A stretch of 64,000 bases of DNA from Nesterenkonia pannonica (lineage in GTDB: Bacteria; Actinomycetota; Actinomycetes; Actinomycetales; Micrococcaceae), in assembly GCF_019575955.1 (NCBI RefSeq), contig NZ_CP080575.1, positions 1,798,001-1,862,000 on the forward strand, written 5' to 3'. Shown here in pieces: positions 1 to 9,682 of this stretch (position 1 is its first letter; each line of letters starts with the position of its first letter). The position numbers were made by a program, and so were the translations under genes. The notes under the pieces were generated by a model, which saw nothing but the letters and a program-made list of their open reading frames with translations, did not search any database and was not told the DNA's origin.

Positions 1-93
1 TCCGTCATAGCCCCATTCGCCCGCCCGCCGGGCCACTTCCTCGAACGGCAGGTCGGCCCACTGGCCGGTGAACAATGTGACTGGTCGTGCCAT
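1..93 (-). CDS. Sugar phosphate isomerase/epimerase, N-terminal fragment (cut by window edge)
   Basis: Only the first 31 codons are inside the window. The ATG at 93 follows a good ribosome binding site (AAGGAG). The visible protein starts [19 protein letters not shown] and continues to a WGYDG segment, the usual opening of xylose-isomerase-like TIM-barrel sugar phosphate isomerases/epimerases. It lies 22 bp downstream of the Gfo/Idh/MocA oxidoreductase and is the last visible gene of the sugar operon. The pairing of an oxidoreductase with this isomerase type is common in inositol and rare-sugar catabolism. The substrate cannot be told from this fragment. Confidence 0.72.
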   Translation of the reverse strand, partial: MARPVTLFTGQWADLPFEEVARRAGEWGYDG

Positions 94-115
94 GGGATTT
101 CTCCTTACAGGTTGG

Positions 116-1310
116 TCAGGTTCCTACAGATGTCCAGGCCGAGGAGTTGCTTACCGAACGCTCCACTGCGTCCAGGACCCGCTGCACATGGAGACCGTCC
201 TCGAAGCTGGGTGTGGGCTGCTCACCGCTGGCCAGCGCGCGGACGAAGTCCACCACCTGATGCGTGAAGCTGTGCTCGTAGCCCAAACCGTGGCCGGGGG
301 CCACCATGCCTCGAGGTACGGATGGTCGGGCTCAGTCACCAGAATCCGCCGGAAGCCCGACGTCACGGCGTCGGCGTTCGCCTCGTAGAGGTGCAGCACA
401 TTCATGTCCTCGAAGTCGAAGGCCAGGGCGCCGGATGTTCCGGAGACCTCAATGCGCAGAGCATTCTTGCGCCCCCAGGCGTATCGGGTGGCCTCCAGGG
501 TCACCGGTGCGCCAGACTCCAGACGGGCCATGGCCAGGGCCGCATCATCGACAGTCACCGGGCCCCGCTGATCGTTTACTGTGCCGTGCAGACCCCTGAA
601 GGATTCGGCGACTGGACGCTCCTCACGAAGGTGTCCAGCATCCCTGAGACAGCCGGCGAACCGCTGCCCGGTGATGAAGGTCGTCAGGTCCACAGCATGT
701 GCCCCGATGTCACCCAGCGCACCGGAACCGGCCACCTCCTTGTCCAGCCGCCACGACAGCGGGCTGTTCTCATCGGCCAGCCAATCCTGCAGGTATTGGG
801 CCCGAACCTGCCGGACGGCGCCGATGCGACCCTCGGCCACCAGCTGGCGGGCCAGCTGCACGGCAGGGACTCTGCGGTAGGTGAAACCCACCATCGCCTG
901 CACTCCCCTGCTCTGCGCGTCCTGTGCGGCCCGCGCCATGGACTCCGCCTCGGCCACGGTGTTGGCCATCGGCTTCTCCACCAGCACGTGCTTGCGGCGT
1001 AACGCGGCGGCAGCTATTTCGGCGTGGGTGTTTCCGGGTGTGCAGATGTCCACCACATCGATGTCCTCGCGATTCACGGCGCTTCGCCAATCCGTCTCCG
1101 ACTCGGCCCAGCCAAGCTGGTCCGCCGCAGCCTGTGCCGCCTCGGCGCTGCGGCCTACCAGCACCGTAAGCTCCGGAGCCAGCGGCAGATCGAAGAACCT
1201 GGGGCGCTACGCCACGCTTGGGAATGGGCTCGCCCCATGAAGGAGTATCCGATCATCGCCACGCCAAGCCGCTTCGGCCCGGAGCGCGTCGCGCTCTGCT
1301 CACTCGTCAT
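116..1310 (-). CDS. Gfo/Idh/MocA family NAD(P)-dependent oxidoreductase (frame broken)
   Basis: A roughly 395-residue sugar or inositol dehydrogenase. The start is the ATG at 1310, giving a Rossmann N terminus ([11 protein letters not shown]) then [10 protein letters not shown] missing base in a C run (1201-1204) shifts the frame, after which the protein continues through [10 protein letters not shown] and the catalytic-lysine motif EKPMANT. The C-terminal half has [10 protein letters not shown] and [15 protein letters not shown] second break at about 296-300 separates the last 60 residues, which end at 116. A short stretch near 613-655 appears to be read in a compensated wrong frame (GMLDTFV is seen in another frame). 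The family oxidises or reduces sugar C-OH groups with NAD(P). Its place in an ABC sugar operon suggests it acts on the imported sugar. Confidence 0.85.
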
Positions 1311-1327
1311 GTCTCCTCTCCCTCCGC

Positions 1328-2385
1328 TCAGGACTCGAAAGCGGAGTCAAGGTACTGCTCCACGTTGTCGGCGGTGACCACCGGTGCGTGGAGCTGGATC
1401 TCGCGCGGCACCTCGATCTGGATCAGGTCTTCCATGGCGCGGTCCTGAGCGAGCAGCCGAGCCAGGCGAATACCGTCTGCGGCCTGAGTCGACGGGTAGA
1501 TGACAGTGGCTTCGACCACTGAGTCCTCGCTCTGAATCTCGCGCATCATGTTGGCAGAGTACTCCGCCCACCATGAAGAACTCATCGCGGTAAGCGTTCT
1601 CAATCGCTGCGAGTACGCCGACTCCTGATCGTCGTCGTGATTCCAGATGGCGTCGATCTCCGGTGCGGCCTGCAGGAGGTTGGCCGCACTCTCCTCACCG
1701 CCGGCGACGGAGAAGTCGGCAGCGACCCGGTTGCTGACCTCAAGCCCGCAGTCGGAGAGCGCATCCTCGAACCCTTCGCTGCGGTCCTGGGTCAGGGGCA
1801 GAGAGTCGATGCTTAAGCGATCTCGGCGATCACAGCATCACTGTCGCCCTCCATCCGTTCACAGATGTACTCACCGGCAGAGACCCCCATTCCGTAGTTG
1901 TCACCGAGAATCGTGGTCCGAGCGGCGAACTCGGAGGAGAACTCGCGGTCGACGTTGACCACCGGAATTCCGGCCTCCATGGCGTCGACTGCCACCTCGG
2001 TCAGAGCTGCGCCGTCGAAGGGCAGCACCACAATCGCATCGACATCGTCGTTGATGAACTGCTCGATCTGACTGATCTGGATGTTGACGTCGTCCGAACC
2101 TTCGGAGACCCGCAGATCCACGTCCTCGAACTCTTCGCCCTGCTCCTGGGCCGCCTGGGTGATGGCGCCCATCCAGCCATGGCCTGCGGCAGGTCCGGAG
2201 AAGCCGATCACCACCTCTTCGCCGGGTTCTGAGTTCGCGCCGACTGGGGCAGCGTCTGCGGCTCCGCTGTCCTCATCGTCGTTGACGGACTCAGGGTCAT
2301 TGTTGAGACAGCCGGTGACCAGCAGTCCGGCCGAGATCATAGCGGTGGCGCTCAGCCACCATGTGGTGCTGCGGGTGCGTGACAT
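1328..2385 (-). CDS. Sugar ABC transporter substrate-binding lipoprotein (frame broken)
   Basis: A periplasmic-binding-protein type 1 (RbsB-like) solute receptor. The ATG at 2385 has the ribosome binding site GAGGAGAAC. The N terminus is a signal peptide ending in a lipobox (LLVTGC), so it is a membrane-anchored lipoprotein. Typical segments are VVIGFSGPAAGHGWMGAI, DAIVVLPFDGAAL, VNVDREF and YPSTQAADGIRLARLL. The frame is broken at 1811-1818 (GCTTAAGC). Replacing that octamer by GCCGGC joins AVIAEIA to GIDSLPLTQ. Another compensated break lies at about 1557-1616. The gene follows the permease by 58 bp. The family binds ribose, inositol, xylose and related sugars, and the exact ligand is unknown. 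Confidence 0.85.
1811..1818. other. Altered-motif site GCTTAAGC in the binding-protein gene
   Basis: The octamer breaks the frame after AVIAEIA. Replacing it with GCCGGC gives IAGIDSLP and a continuous protein. Confidence 0.85.
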
Positions 2386-2443
2386 GTTGTTCTCCTCGTT
2401 TTTTGAAGGTGAATGGTCGGCGCTGCGCCGTTGAGCGGAGGGA

Positions 2444-3499
2444 CTAGGTCCGCCCGTCACGGGCGAAGCGCTGCTGGAGCAGGACTGCGACCACGATGAT
2501 CGCTCCTGTGGCCAGAGCCTGTACGGACTGGTCCAGGTTGTTCTGGACGAAGATGTTGGTGAGCACTGCAAAGACCAGGACGCCCAGGACGGTGCCGACG
2601 ATGGTTCCTCGACCACCGGCAAGCAGGGTGCCTCCGATGACGACCGCGGCGATGACGTCCAGCTCAATGAGGTAACCGTGGTTGGAGGAGTAAGCGGTGG
2701 TTCGCGAGAGCATCATGACCGCTCCGATGCTTAAGCGCAGAGTCCGGCGAGGGCGAAGACCATCATCTGATGGCGCTTGACCTTGATTCCGGCCAGCCTG
2801 GCCGCCTCGCGGTTGCCGCCGATGGCGATGGTCCGCCTGCCGAAGGTGGTGCGGTTCAGCAGGAACCAGTAACTGCGGCCACCAGCAGAAATATCCAGAC
2901 GATCACCGGAATGCCCAGCGCGTCGCCGCGGAACGTGCTGAGGAAGTCTGGGACGCTGACGATCTGCGTCTGCCGTCCAGAGATCACTTCTGCAAGCCCT
3001 CGGGCGGCCACCAGCATCGCCAAGGTCGCGATGAACGCGACGACTCTGCCGTACGCGATGATGACGCCGTTGATGATCCCGCACGCCGCCCCGACCGCGA
3101 GCGCCGTGAAGACCATGATCGACCAGTGATAGTCGTTGGCCAGAGCCTGTGTGCCCAACGTCGAAGCCCAGACGGTGGCCAGGCCCATCACAGAGCCTAC
3201 GGAAAGGTCGATGCCCCGGAGGTGATGACGAAGGTCACCCCGATGCTGATCACTCCGATCACCGCCGCCTGCCGCAGGATGACCATCAGATTGTCCACAC
3301 TGACGAAGCGTTCCCCTCCGGTGATGATCCCGATGATCATCAGCGCCACAAGCGCCAGCACCAGCCCAAGGCTGTGGCCGAGGCTGAGCCGTGGTCTGGC
3401 AGCCGTCGCGGTCTTCTTCTCCCCATCGGAGCTCAGGTCACGGCTCGAAGCACCTGATTCCTCCGATGCGGCCTCGCGGGTGGTCTCTTCGGTGCTCAT
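2444..3499 (-). CDS. Sugar ABC transporter permease, RbsC-like (frame broken)
   Basis: An integral membrane permease of the BPD_transp_2 family, about 350 residues, with around ten hydrophobic segments such as [19 protein letters not shown] and the family signature [17 protein letters not shown] near the C terminus. The ATG at 3499 overlaps the stop of the ATPase gene (ATGA), implying translational coupling. Frame breaks lie near 3213 (a G run short by one), 2868, and 2729-2736, where GCTTAAGC replaces GCCGGC. Restoring GCCGGC gives LAGLCAGIGAVMML in frame. It forms the membrane channel with the neighbouring ATPase and binding protein. Confidence 0.87.
2729..2736. other. Altered-motif site GCTTAAGC in the permease gene
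   Basis: Restoring GCCGGC joins LAGLCAG to IGAVMML in one frame. Confidence 0.85.
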
Positions 3500-5014
3500 G
3501 CTGCGCTTCCTTCCATGACGAGGTCCAGGACCTGATGCTCAGTGATGTCGGCCATGCCTACCCTGATGGACCACCGAGCCGTCTGCGACGACGAGCACCC
3601 GGTCTGCGAGGCCCAAGACTTCCTCGATTTCGCTGGAGACCAGCACGACGGCGGTTCCCTGCAGCGCAAGCTCTCGAATCAGTCGGTAGATGTCGGCGCG
3701 CGCGCCCGTCGACGCCGCGGGTCGGCTCATCCAGCAGAAGCACCTCACAGCCGTGCACCAGCCACCGGGCCAGCATCGCCTTCTGCTGGTTTCCTCCGGA
3801 GAGCGTGCGGGTCTGCCGCTCAACGTCAGGGGCGAGAGATCCAGCGCCTCCGCCTTCTCCCGGGCAGCGGCTCGCTCAGCCTTTTCGTCGAGCAGGCTCC
3901 CGCGGGCGAAGCGCGCAAAGGTCGACAGCGTGATATTCCGGTAGATGGGCTGCTCCAGCAGCAGCCCCTGGCTCTTGCGCTCCTCCGGAGCCAACCCGAT
4001 GCCGCGGTTGACCGCATCAGTGATGGAGCGGCGCGCAGCGCCTCTCCCTGACGCTCACGGTCCCCGAGGTGCGACGGCGGGCTCCATAGACCGCCTCAAG
4101 TATCTCTGAGCGGCCCGCCCCGACCAGCCCTGCAAGGCCCACCACCTCGCCCGGACGGACACTGAAGGTGACCGGCTCGAAGACGCCTTCCACTGCCAGC
4201 TCGCCGACTTCCAGGACAGGCTCGTCTCCGGTGGGCCCGCTCGGCGCGCCGCCGAAGTCGGCAATCACTTCCCGACCAGTCATCAGGAGATCAGGTCAGC
4301 AGTGGGCGTCTCAGCGACCTCGAGGCCGGTAGCAGCAGTTCGACCGTCCTTGAGCACCGTGATGCGGTCGCCGATGCGCCTGATCTCCTCCAACCGGTGG
4401 GAGATGTAGACCACCGCCACGCCTTCTGCGGTGAGCGAGGCGACTACTCGGAACAGATTGTCGACCTCCTCAGGGTCCAGGACTGCGGAGGGCTCATCCA
4501 TGACGATCAGCTGTGCGTCGTAGGACAGGGCGCGAGCCATCGAGACGATCTGCTTGTAGGCTGCTTAAGCGGTCGGCCGACTGTGCGATTCGGAGGAATC
4601 TCAGGGTGGCCGAGCCGGGCAAGGAGGTCCTTGGTGCGCTGCAGTGTCTCCCGGCGCTGGAGCACGCCGGAGGTCGCGAGCTCATGCCCGAGAAAGATGT
4701 TCTCGGCGACAGAGAGCCCGTCGACGACGTCCAGCTCCTGATACATGGTGGCTATGCCGAGCCGGAGGGCATCCATCGTGGATTCGATGGCTACTGATTC
4801 GCCCTTCCATGTGATCTCACCCGCATTGGGCTGATGCGCCCCAGCGAGCACCTTGATCAGGGTCGACTTGCTTAGCGCCGTTCTGACCCAGCAGGCAGTG
4901 CACTTCCCCGGCACGGATGTCGAGGTCGACGCCGTCGAGCGCCTTCGCCCCAGGAAAGTGTTTGATGATGCCGCTCATCTGAAGAAGCTCGGAACGCCCA
5001 TCTGGTGTGACCAT
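3496..5014 (-). CDS. Sugar ABC transporter ATP-binding protein, RbsA-like, two ABC domains (frame broken)
   Basis: A double-ABC ATPase of about 500 residues. The first domain carries the Walker A region [16 protein letters not shown], broken at 4870-4876 where GCTTAGC stands for GCCGGC. It continues with [19 protein letters not shown], a Walker [10 protein letters not shown] and the H-loop YISHRL. The second domain has [20 protein letters not shown] and [11 protein letters not shown]. Further breaks occur at 4563-4570 (GCTTAAGC), about 4283, 4040, 3790, 3697 and 3559. The ATG at 5014 is preferred over an upstream TTG because a promoter places the transcript start almost on it. It energises import through the permease whose start overlaps its stop. 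The sugar is unknown; ribose, inositol or xylose-type substrates are typical for the family. Confidence 0.88.
4563..4570. other. Altered-motif site GCTTAAGC in the sugar ABC ATPase gene
   Basis: Restoring GCCGGC joins TVGRPPA to [12 protein letters not shown] in one frame. Confidence 0.83.
4870..4876. other. Altered-motif site GCTTAGC inside a Walker A motif
   Basis: The universally conserved GAGKST of an ABC ATPase is broken here. GCCGGC restores GQNGAGKSTLIKV exactly, the firmest single proof of the original sequence. Confidence 0.92.
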
Positions 5015-5021
5015 GATCACA
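5006..5021. promoter_or_regulatory. CRP/GlxR-type operator on the sugar operon start
   Basis: TGTGACCATGATCACA is a perfect match to the cAMP-receptor/GlxR consensus TGTGA-N6-TCACA. It covers the ATG (5014-5012) of the ATPase gene and abuts the -10 hexamer of its promoter. In that position bound protein should block transcription initiation, giving carbon-catabolite control of the operon. The regulator itself is not in the window. Confidence 0.75.
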
Positions 5022-5050
5022 AACCTAGGCACACTTCTGTCATGCGTCAA
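5022..5050 (-). promoter_or_regulatory. Promoter of the sugar ABC operon, probably leaderless
   Basis: On the minus strand TTGACG (5050-5045) and TAGGTT (5027-5022) are separated by exactly 17 bp. The expected transcription start is at about 5015-5014, which coincides with the ATG of the ATPase gene. No ribosome binding site precedes that ATG, so the message is probably leaderless, as is common in Actinomycetota. Confidence 0.6.
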
Positions 5051-5143
5051 GCAAAAGCTGTCGAACGACTGTTAAATGTTGGGAACGGATCGATCAGAAG
5101 CGTGAGTGGTTTACTGTCCCTATGTCATTCGCAGTAATACCCG

Positions 5144-6337
5144 ATGGGCAGAGCCGGGACCTTTTCGCAGCGGCCCGGGCCGCTCCTGGCCAGCGCAGGG
5201 AGTCTGCTGCAGCTGCTGCGAGACGGCGTCCCCGAACGCGCGCCGATCTGGCGCTGCAGACAGGTCTTGCCCGGTCGACGATCTCCGCAAGGGTGGAGGA
5301 GCTCCTCGCCTCGGATCTCATCGCCCCGGCGGAGAGAGCTCTTCCACCGGCGGGCGGCCGCCGTCCACCTTCGCGTTCAACCCTGCGGCTCGCTGCGTAC
5401 TCGCCGTCGACCTCGGAGGCACGCATGCTCGAATCGCCGTCACGGACCTAGCGGCTCGCATCCTGATCGAGGAGGAGCAGGAACTCTCCATCTCCCTGGG
5501 CCCGGAGCGCGTGCTGGACGCCGTGCTCGACGTCGGCGCCCGCCTGCTCGCAGAGGCGAATCTCCCTGCCGAGAAGCTCATCGGCATAGGCATGGGGCTT
5601 CCCGGCCCGGTGGAGTTCGCCACAGGGCGCCCCACGAGTCCACCGATCATGCCGGGGTGGGACGGCTACGACGTCCCGGCGCACCTGCGCAGGACCTTTG
5701 ATGTGCCCATCCTGGTGGACAACGACGTCAACACCATGGTCTTGGGCGAACACGACATGATCTACCCAGAGGTCTCGCACATGATGTTCGTCAAGGTCGC
5801 CACGGGCATCGGCGCCAGCATCATCAGTGACGGCCGCCTGCAGCACGGCGCCTTGGGCGCGGCCGGGGACATCGGCCACATTTCAGCCTCTGCCGAGAGC
5901 ACCAAGCCCTGCACCTGCGGCAGCCTGGGCTGCTTGGAGTCAGTCGCGTCGGGCTATGCCATCGCTGCCCAGCTGCGCGAGCGGGGCAGAGACGTTCCCC
6001 ATCATGCCGCCCTGATCGACCTGGTGCGCGCAGGAGACCTGGAAGCCATGCACCTGGTGCGGGCGGCCGGACGAACTGTCGGGTCTGTGCTGGCCAGCTG
6101 CGTGAACATGCTGAACCCGGAGCTGATCGTCATCGGGGTCTGGTGGTCACGGCCGGAGAGCACTTTCTGGTAAGCATGCGGGAGGCGGTCTACTCGCGGT
6201 CACTCCCGCTGGCTACAGAGCATCTGCGGATCGTGCCCACCCAGACCTCCGGTCGAGCTGGTGTTCTGGGAGCGTCAGCTCTGGTGACGGCGCACACCCT
6301 GACCCCCGCGAACGTCAATACGCTGCTCGCCTCCTGA
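5144..6337 (+). CDS. ROK family transcriptional regulator (frame broken)
   Basis: A sugar-responsive repressor of about 395 residues, divergent from the sugar operon. The N terminus has a winged helix-turn-helix (LLQLLRDGVPRTRADLALQ, then GLARSTISARVEELLASDL). The ROK domain follows, with LAVDLGGTHARIAV, GMGLPGPVEF, LVDNDVN, GDIGH and the zinc motif CTCGSLGCLE. Frame breaks at about 5233, 5330 and 6137 are each consistent with a G or C run one base short. At 6170-6175 GTAAGC codes VS where the family has AG (HFLAGMREAVY), so GCCGGC is the likely original. Start ATG 5144 is chosen because the same frame is closed just upstream. It probably controls the adjacent transporter operon. Confidence 0.88.
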
Positions 6338-6417
6338 TGACCTGATCCGTCAGCTCACGCCGCATCGCGGCCGAGCAGCCGCTCGTATCAGCCAAGCGCC
6401 AACTCATATCCACATGA

Positions 6418-6455
6418 AGAAGACCCTGACCTGTTATCCCAGGTCAGGGTCTTCT
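6418..6455. terminator. Bidirectional hairpin terminator
   Basis: AGAAGACCCTGACCT (6418-6432) pairs perfectly with AGGTCAGGGTCTTCT (6441-6455) across an 8-nt loop. It lies between the ROK gene (plus strand) and tRNA-Leu (minus strand), so it can end transcription from both sides. Confidence 0.8.
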
Positions 6456-6461
6456 CGTCTG

Positions 6462-6547
6462 TGCGCGGAGGGGACTTGAACCCCCACCCTCACTATTGGA
6501 GGACTAGCACCTCAAGCTAGCGCGTCTACCTATTCCGCCACCCGCGC
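6462..6547 (-). tRNA. tRNA-Leu (anticodon GAG)
   Basis: An 86-nt cloverleaf with acceptor GCGCGGG pairing TCCGCGC, a D arm, anticodon stem CTAGC/GCTAG with loop TTGAGGT (anticodon GAG), a long class II variable arm and a T arm GGGGGTTCAAGTCCCC. The 3' CCA is not encoded. It reads CUC and CUU leucine codons. Confidence 0.94.
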
Positions 6548-6631
6548 AGGTGGTGCGTTCCCGTTTTCAGAACCACGAAAGATTAGCACGGGAACGCACT
6601 GGACAACCAATCCTGGTTGCCTTCAGCGTTC

Positions 6632-6889
6632 CTACTTCTTGCCGCCGAAGCCGGAGAACCGCTTGTTGAACTTGTCCACACGACCGGCGGAGTCCATAAT
6701 GCGCTGCTTGCCCGTGTAGAACGGGTGTGAAGCGGCCGAGATCTCGACGTCAATCACCGGGTAGGTGTTGCCGTCCTCCCACTCCATCGTTTTCTGGGAG
6801 GTCGCCGTGCTGCGCGTCAGCACCTTCTCGCCCGAGGAAAGATCGTTGAAGATGATGGGCTGGTACTTGGGGTGGATGTCGTTCTTCAT
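6632..6889 (-). CDS. rpmE2: 50S ribosomal protein L31 type B
   Basis: An 85-residue protein starting [16 protein letters not shown], with the L31 core [20 protein letters not shown]. It contains no cysteine, so it is the zinc-independent type B form. A good ribosome binding site (AAAGGA) lies upstream. It sits alone between tRNA-Leu and the TauE/SafE gene. In other bacteria type B L31 is often induced by zinc shortage. I saw no clear Zur operator in the 139 bp upstream. Confidence 0.95.
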   Translation of the reverse strand: MKNDIHPKYQPIIFNDLSSGEKVLTRSTATSQKTMEWEDGNTYPVIDVEISAASHPFYTGKQRIMDSAGRVDKFNKRFSGFGGKK

Positions 6890-7028
6890 AATGGTGTCCT
6901 TTTCGGGTGCCGCTGGTCTCCCTCAGCCGGGAAGCCGCCAGAAGCTAGGAAGCAAAAGATTCTTGGCCTTTCGACCAAAGAGACATGCTATCCCACACCA
7001 GCCTCTTCGCCCAAGCTCGTGCGAACCC

Positions 7029-7913
7029 TCAGAGCAGATCGTTGACCATGACGCCCAAGGCCACGAGTCCCAGGATGATGATGACGCTGCGCAGCACGAC
7101 GGGATTCAGCCGCCGACCCACCCAGGCTCCGACCAGCCCGCCCAGCGTGGAGCCGATCGCGATGACCAGCACCACGCCCCAGAGAATGACGCGATCCTCC
7201 GGCTCCCTGATGAGATAGTCCACCACGATGTAGCTGAGCGCAGCCGTGAGGTTCACGAAGGCCACCAGCAGGTTCTTGACGCCGTTCGCGTGCTGGATCG
7301 TCGCGGCCAGGAAGATGCCCAGGAGCGCCATCAGCAGAATGCCCTGAGCCGCCACGAAGTACCCGCCGTAGATGCCGGCGAGGAATACCAGAAGCACCAG
7401 AGGCCACCTGACCGAATCGGTGGCCTTCTTCGCCGCCGCCTCCGGCGAGTCCCCAGGCTGCGGGGTCTGAGGGTCGGGGTCCCCGTGCGCTCTGCGGCCC
7501 GCCGCTTCACCCACCGGGACAGTCGAGGCTGGACGATCACGAGCAGCAGCGACACCACGATGAGCACAGGGGCGACGCGGCCGAAGACCTCCTCGGGAAG
7601 CGTGATCAGCAGCGTCGCGCCGATGACTCCGCCGACGAATGACGCCGGGATCAGGCGCCCCAGCACCGGCTTGACCTGCGATATTTCGCGCCGATACCCC
7701 CATGCGCCGGTGAAGTTGCCTGCGATCAGACCCATGGCATTCGACACAGTGGCCGAGACGGGGGAACCCCATGGCCACGAGCACCGGAAAGGTCACGAGG
7801 GTTCCGGAGCCCACCACGGTATTGATGGCACCGGCCCAGACCCCTGCGAGCAGGATCAGGGCCAGCAGTCCGATCCCCAGCCCGTGGAGCTCAAACTCGA
7901 GCAGGGCCTCCAT
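7029..7913 (-). CDS. TauE/SafE family sulfite/anion permease (frame broken)
   Basis: A membrane protein of about 295 residues with around eight hydrophobic helices. Family motifs are GAINTVVGSGTLVTFPVLV at the N terminus and the repeat-like GIYGGYFVAAQGILLMALL in the second half. Frame breaks at about 7763 and 7490 are both explained by C runs one base short. The start ATG 7913 shares one base with the stop of the upstream ABC ATPase (TGATG), so the two are co-translated. The family exports or imports sulfite, sulfoacetate or other small organosulfur anions. The substrate here is unknown. Confidence 0.85.
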   Translation of the reverse strand: MEALLEFELHGLGIGLLALILLAGVWAGAINTVVGSGTLVTFPVLVAMGFPRLGHCVECHGSDRRQLHRRMGVSARNIAGQAGAGAPDPGVIRRRSHRRDAADHASRGGLRPRRPCAHRGVAAARDRPASTVPVGEAAGRRAHGDPDPQTPQPGDSPEAAAKKATDSVRWPLVLLVFLAGIYGGYFVAAQGILLMALLGIFLAATIQHANGVKNLLVAFVNLTAALSYIVVDYLIREPEDRVILWGVVLVIAIGSTLGGLVGAWVGRRLNPVVLRSVIIILGLVALGVMVNDLL

Positions 7914-8696
7914 CAGCTCTTCATGAAGGCGCTGAAGCGGCCCTCACGCTCGATGACCTCAAGCGGCGTGTCAAAAGTGCTGCTCAGGTTCTCCGCCGTG
8001 AGCGTATCGCTGAGCGCTCCGGCGGCGACCGTCTCCCCGTCGCGGAGCAGGAGAACGTGGGTGAAGCCCGGGGAATCTCCTCCAGGTGGTGGGTGACCAG
8101 GACCGTGGCGGGCGAGCTGTCGGACGTCACAAGACCGGCCGTGCGAGCCACCAGAGCCTCACGGTAAGCAAGATCGAGACCAGCGCCCGGCTCGTCCAGA
8201 AGCAGGAGCTCCGGGTCAGTCATCAGAGCTCGAGCGATCTGGACCCGCTTCCGCTCCCCTCAGACAGCGTCGAGAACGGCCGGTCAAAGACCGTGCCCAC
8301 GCCCCACTCGTTCAGGAGCTCGAACGCGCGCCGCTCGTCGAGCCGCTCATAGTCCTCATTCCACCGGCCGCTCACCCCGTAGGCGGCAGTCAGCACCACG
8401 TTCAGCGCAGTCTCCTGAGGAGGAATGCTGTTTCCGACGACGTTCGAGGAGAGCCCGATGAGCGGCCGCAGCTCAAACACATCCACCTGCCCCAGCGTCT
8501 CGCCGAGAATGGTCGCCGTGCCGGTCGTGGGAAAGAGGCGTGCAGCCGCAATCTGCAGAAGGGTCGTCTTCCCCGCGCCGTTGGGGCCCAGAACCACCCA
8601 ATGCTCACCGGGGCCGACCTGCAGATCAACGTTGTTCAGAAGCTCTTTTCGCCCGCGGCGCACGGTGGCACCGGCAATATCAAGGACCCGACTCAT
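7913..8696 (-). CDS. ABC transporter ATP-binding protein, single domain (frame broken)
   Basis: About 260 residues starting MSRVLDIAGATVRRG. Walker A is LGPNGAGKTTLLQ, the signature region is LSEG-RKRVQIARAL, Walker B is LLLLDEPGAGLDL and the H-loop is VTHHLEEI. Frame breaks near 8262 and 8071 fit G or C runs one base short. At 8164-8169 GTAAGC (codons AY on the minus strand) stands where GLDLAGREAL is expected, which GCCGGC would restore. It resembles stand-alone ModF/YlmA-like ATPases with no obvious permease partner. It is translationally coupled to the TauE/SafE permease downstream, an unusual pairing because TauE proteins are normally secondary carriers. Confidence 0.82.
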
Positions 8697-8781
8697 GGGC
8701 CCCACACTACCCAACCGCCTCCCCTCGCCGGCGCACGCGCACTGCTCCTCCGAGCGCCTCGCCCCGATAAGCTGTTCCCTC

Positions 8782-9496
8782 ATGAGCGCCCATGACCTCT
8801 CCCCGCTGACCCACGGCATCGAACTGCGCCGGAGCTTTGACGCACCCGATGCGCCGCTCATGCTGATCATGGATGTCGACTCGACGCTGATCGATCAGGA
8901 GGTCATTGATCTCCTGGCGGCCCACGCGGGCCGTGAGGCTGAGGTCGCTGAGGTGACAGAGCGCGCGATGGCCGGGGAGCTGGACTTCGCAGCCTCCCTG
9001 CATGCGCGCGTCGAAGCGCTCTCCGGTCTGCCGGAGGGGATTCTTGCCGAAGTCGTGGAGCAGGTGACGCCGACTGCAGGGGCAGTGAGCCTCATCGATG
9101 CCTTCAGAGCCCGCGACTGGTAGAGCCTATGCCGTCTCAGGAGGGTTTGCTCAGATTCTTGAGCCTCTCGCTCGCCGTCTGGGGCTCACCGACTTTCGGG
9201 CGAATCACCTCGAGATCTCCGAAGGGGCTCTTACGGGACGTGTGACGGGTCCCATCGTGGACCGCGAAGCCAAGGCCTCGCACCTTCGACGATGGGCGGA
9301 CGAGCAGGGGATCCCTGCGCGCTCCGTCGTAGGGGTCGGCGACAGGGCCAACGACATCGATATGGTGCGGACGGTAAGCATCGGCGTCGCCTTCTGCGCC
9401 AAGCCAGCCCTGAACGATGTCGCCGACGTGCTCGTGACAAAGCGTGACCTCACACTGATCAGCCGCGTTCTCGGCCTCACGCCGCCCCAGGACTGA
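8782..9496 (+). CDS. serB: Phosphoserine phosphatase SerB (frame broken)
   Basis: A HAD-superfamily enzyme of about 237 residues that hydrolyses O-phosphoserine to serine, the last step of serine synthesis. Motif I is MDVDSTLIDQEVIDLLA, motif II VSGGF and motif III GDRANDIDM. The usual GDGAND glycine is arginine here, either a real variant or an error. The frame is broken at 9120-9125 (TGGTAGAGCC, probably TGGCGAGCC). At 9374-9379 GTAAGC codes VS where AGIGVAF is expected, again consistent with an altered GCCGGC. Start ATG 8782 diverges from the ABC ATPase gene. Confidence 0.9.
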
Positions 9497-9682
9497 GGTG
9501 AGGGAGCGGCAATCCGCAACTCATAGGAGACGGCTAGGCTCTGCGACGGTAGGCTGGTCGATGAGTCCAGCGTCACAATGAGGTGGCGCACATCTGACCA
9601 GAGCTTTGTCAGAGGGCGGCGCTGGATCTTCTTCCGGCGCCCACAACAACACCGAAGCACCATCCTTGGGAGGACACCCGCT

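Noticed and set aside
6765..8096. A 443-codon plus-strand open frame across rpmE2, the TauE gene and the ABC ATPase
   Set aside because: It spans the intergenic region and several real genes on the other strand, with no conserved motif.
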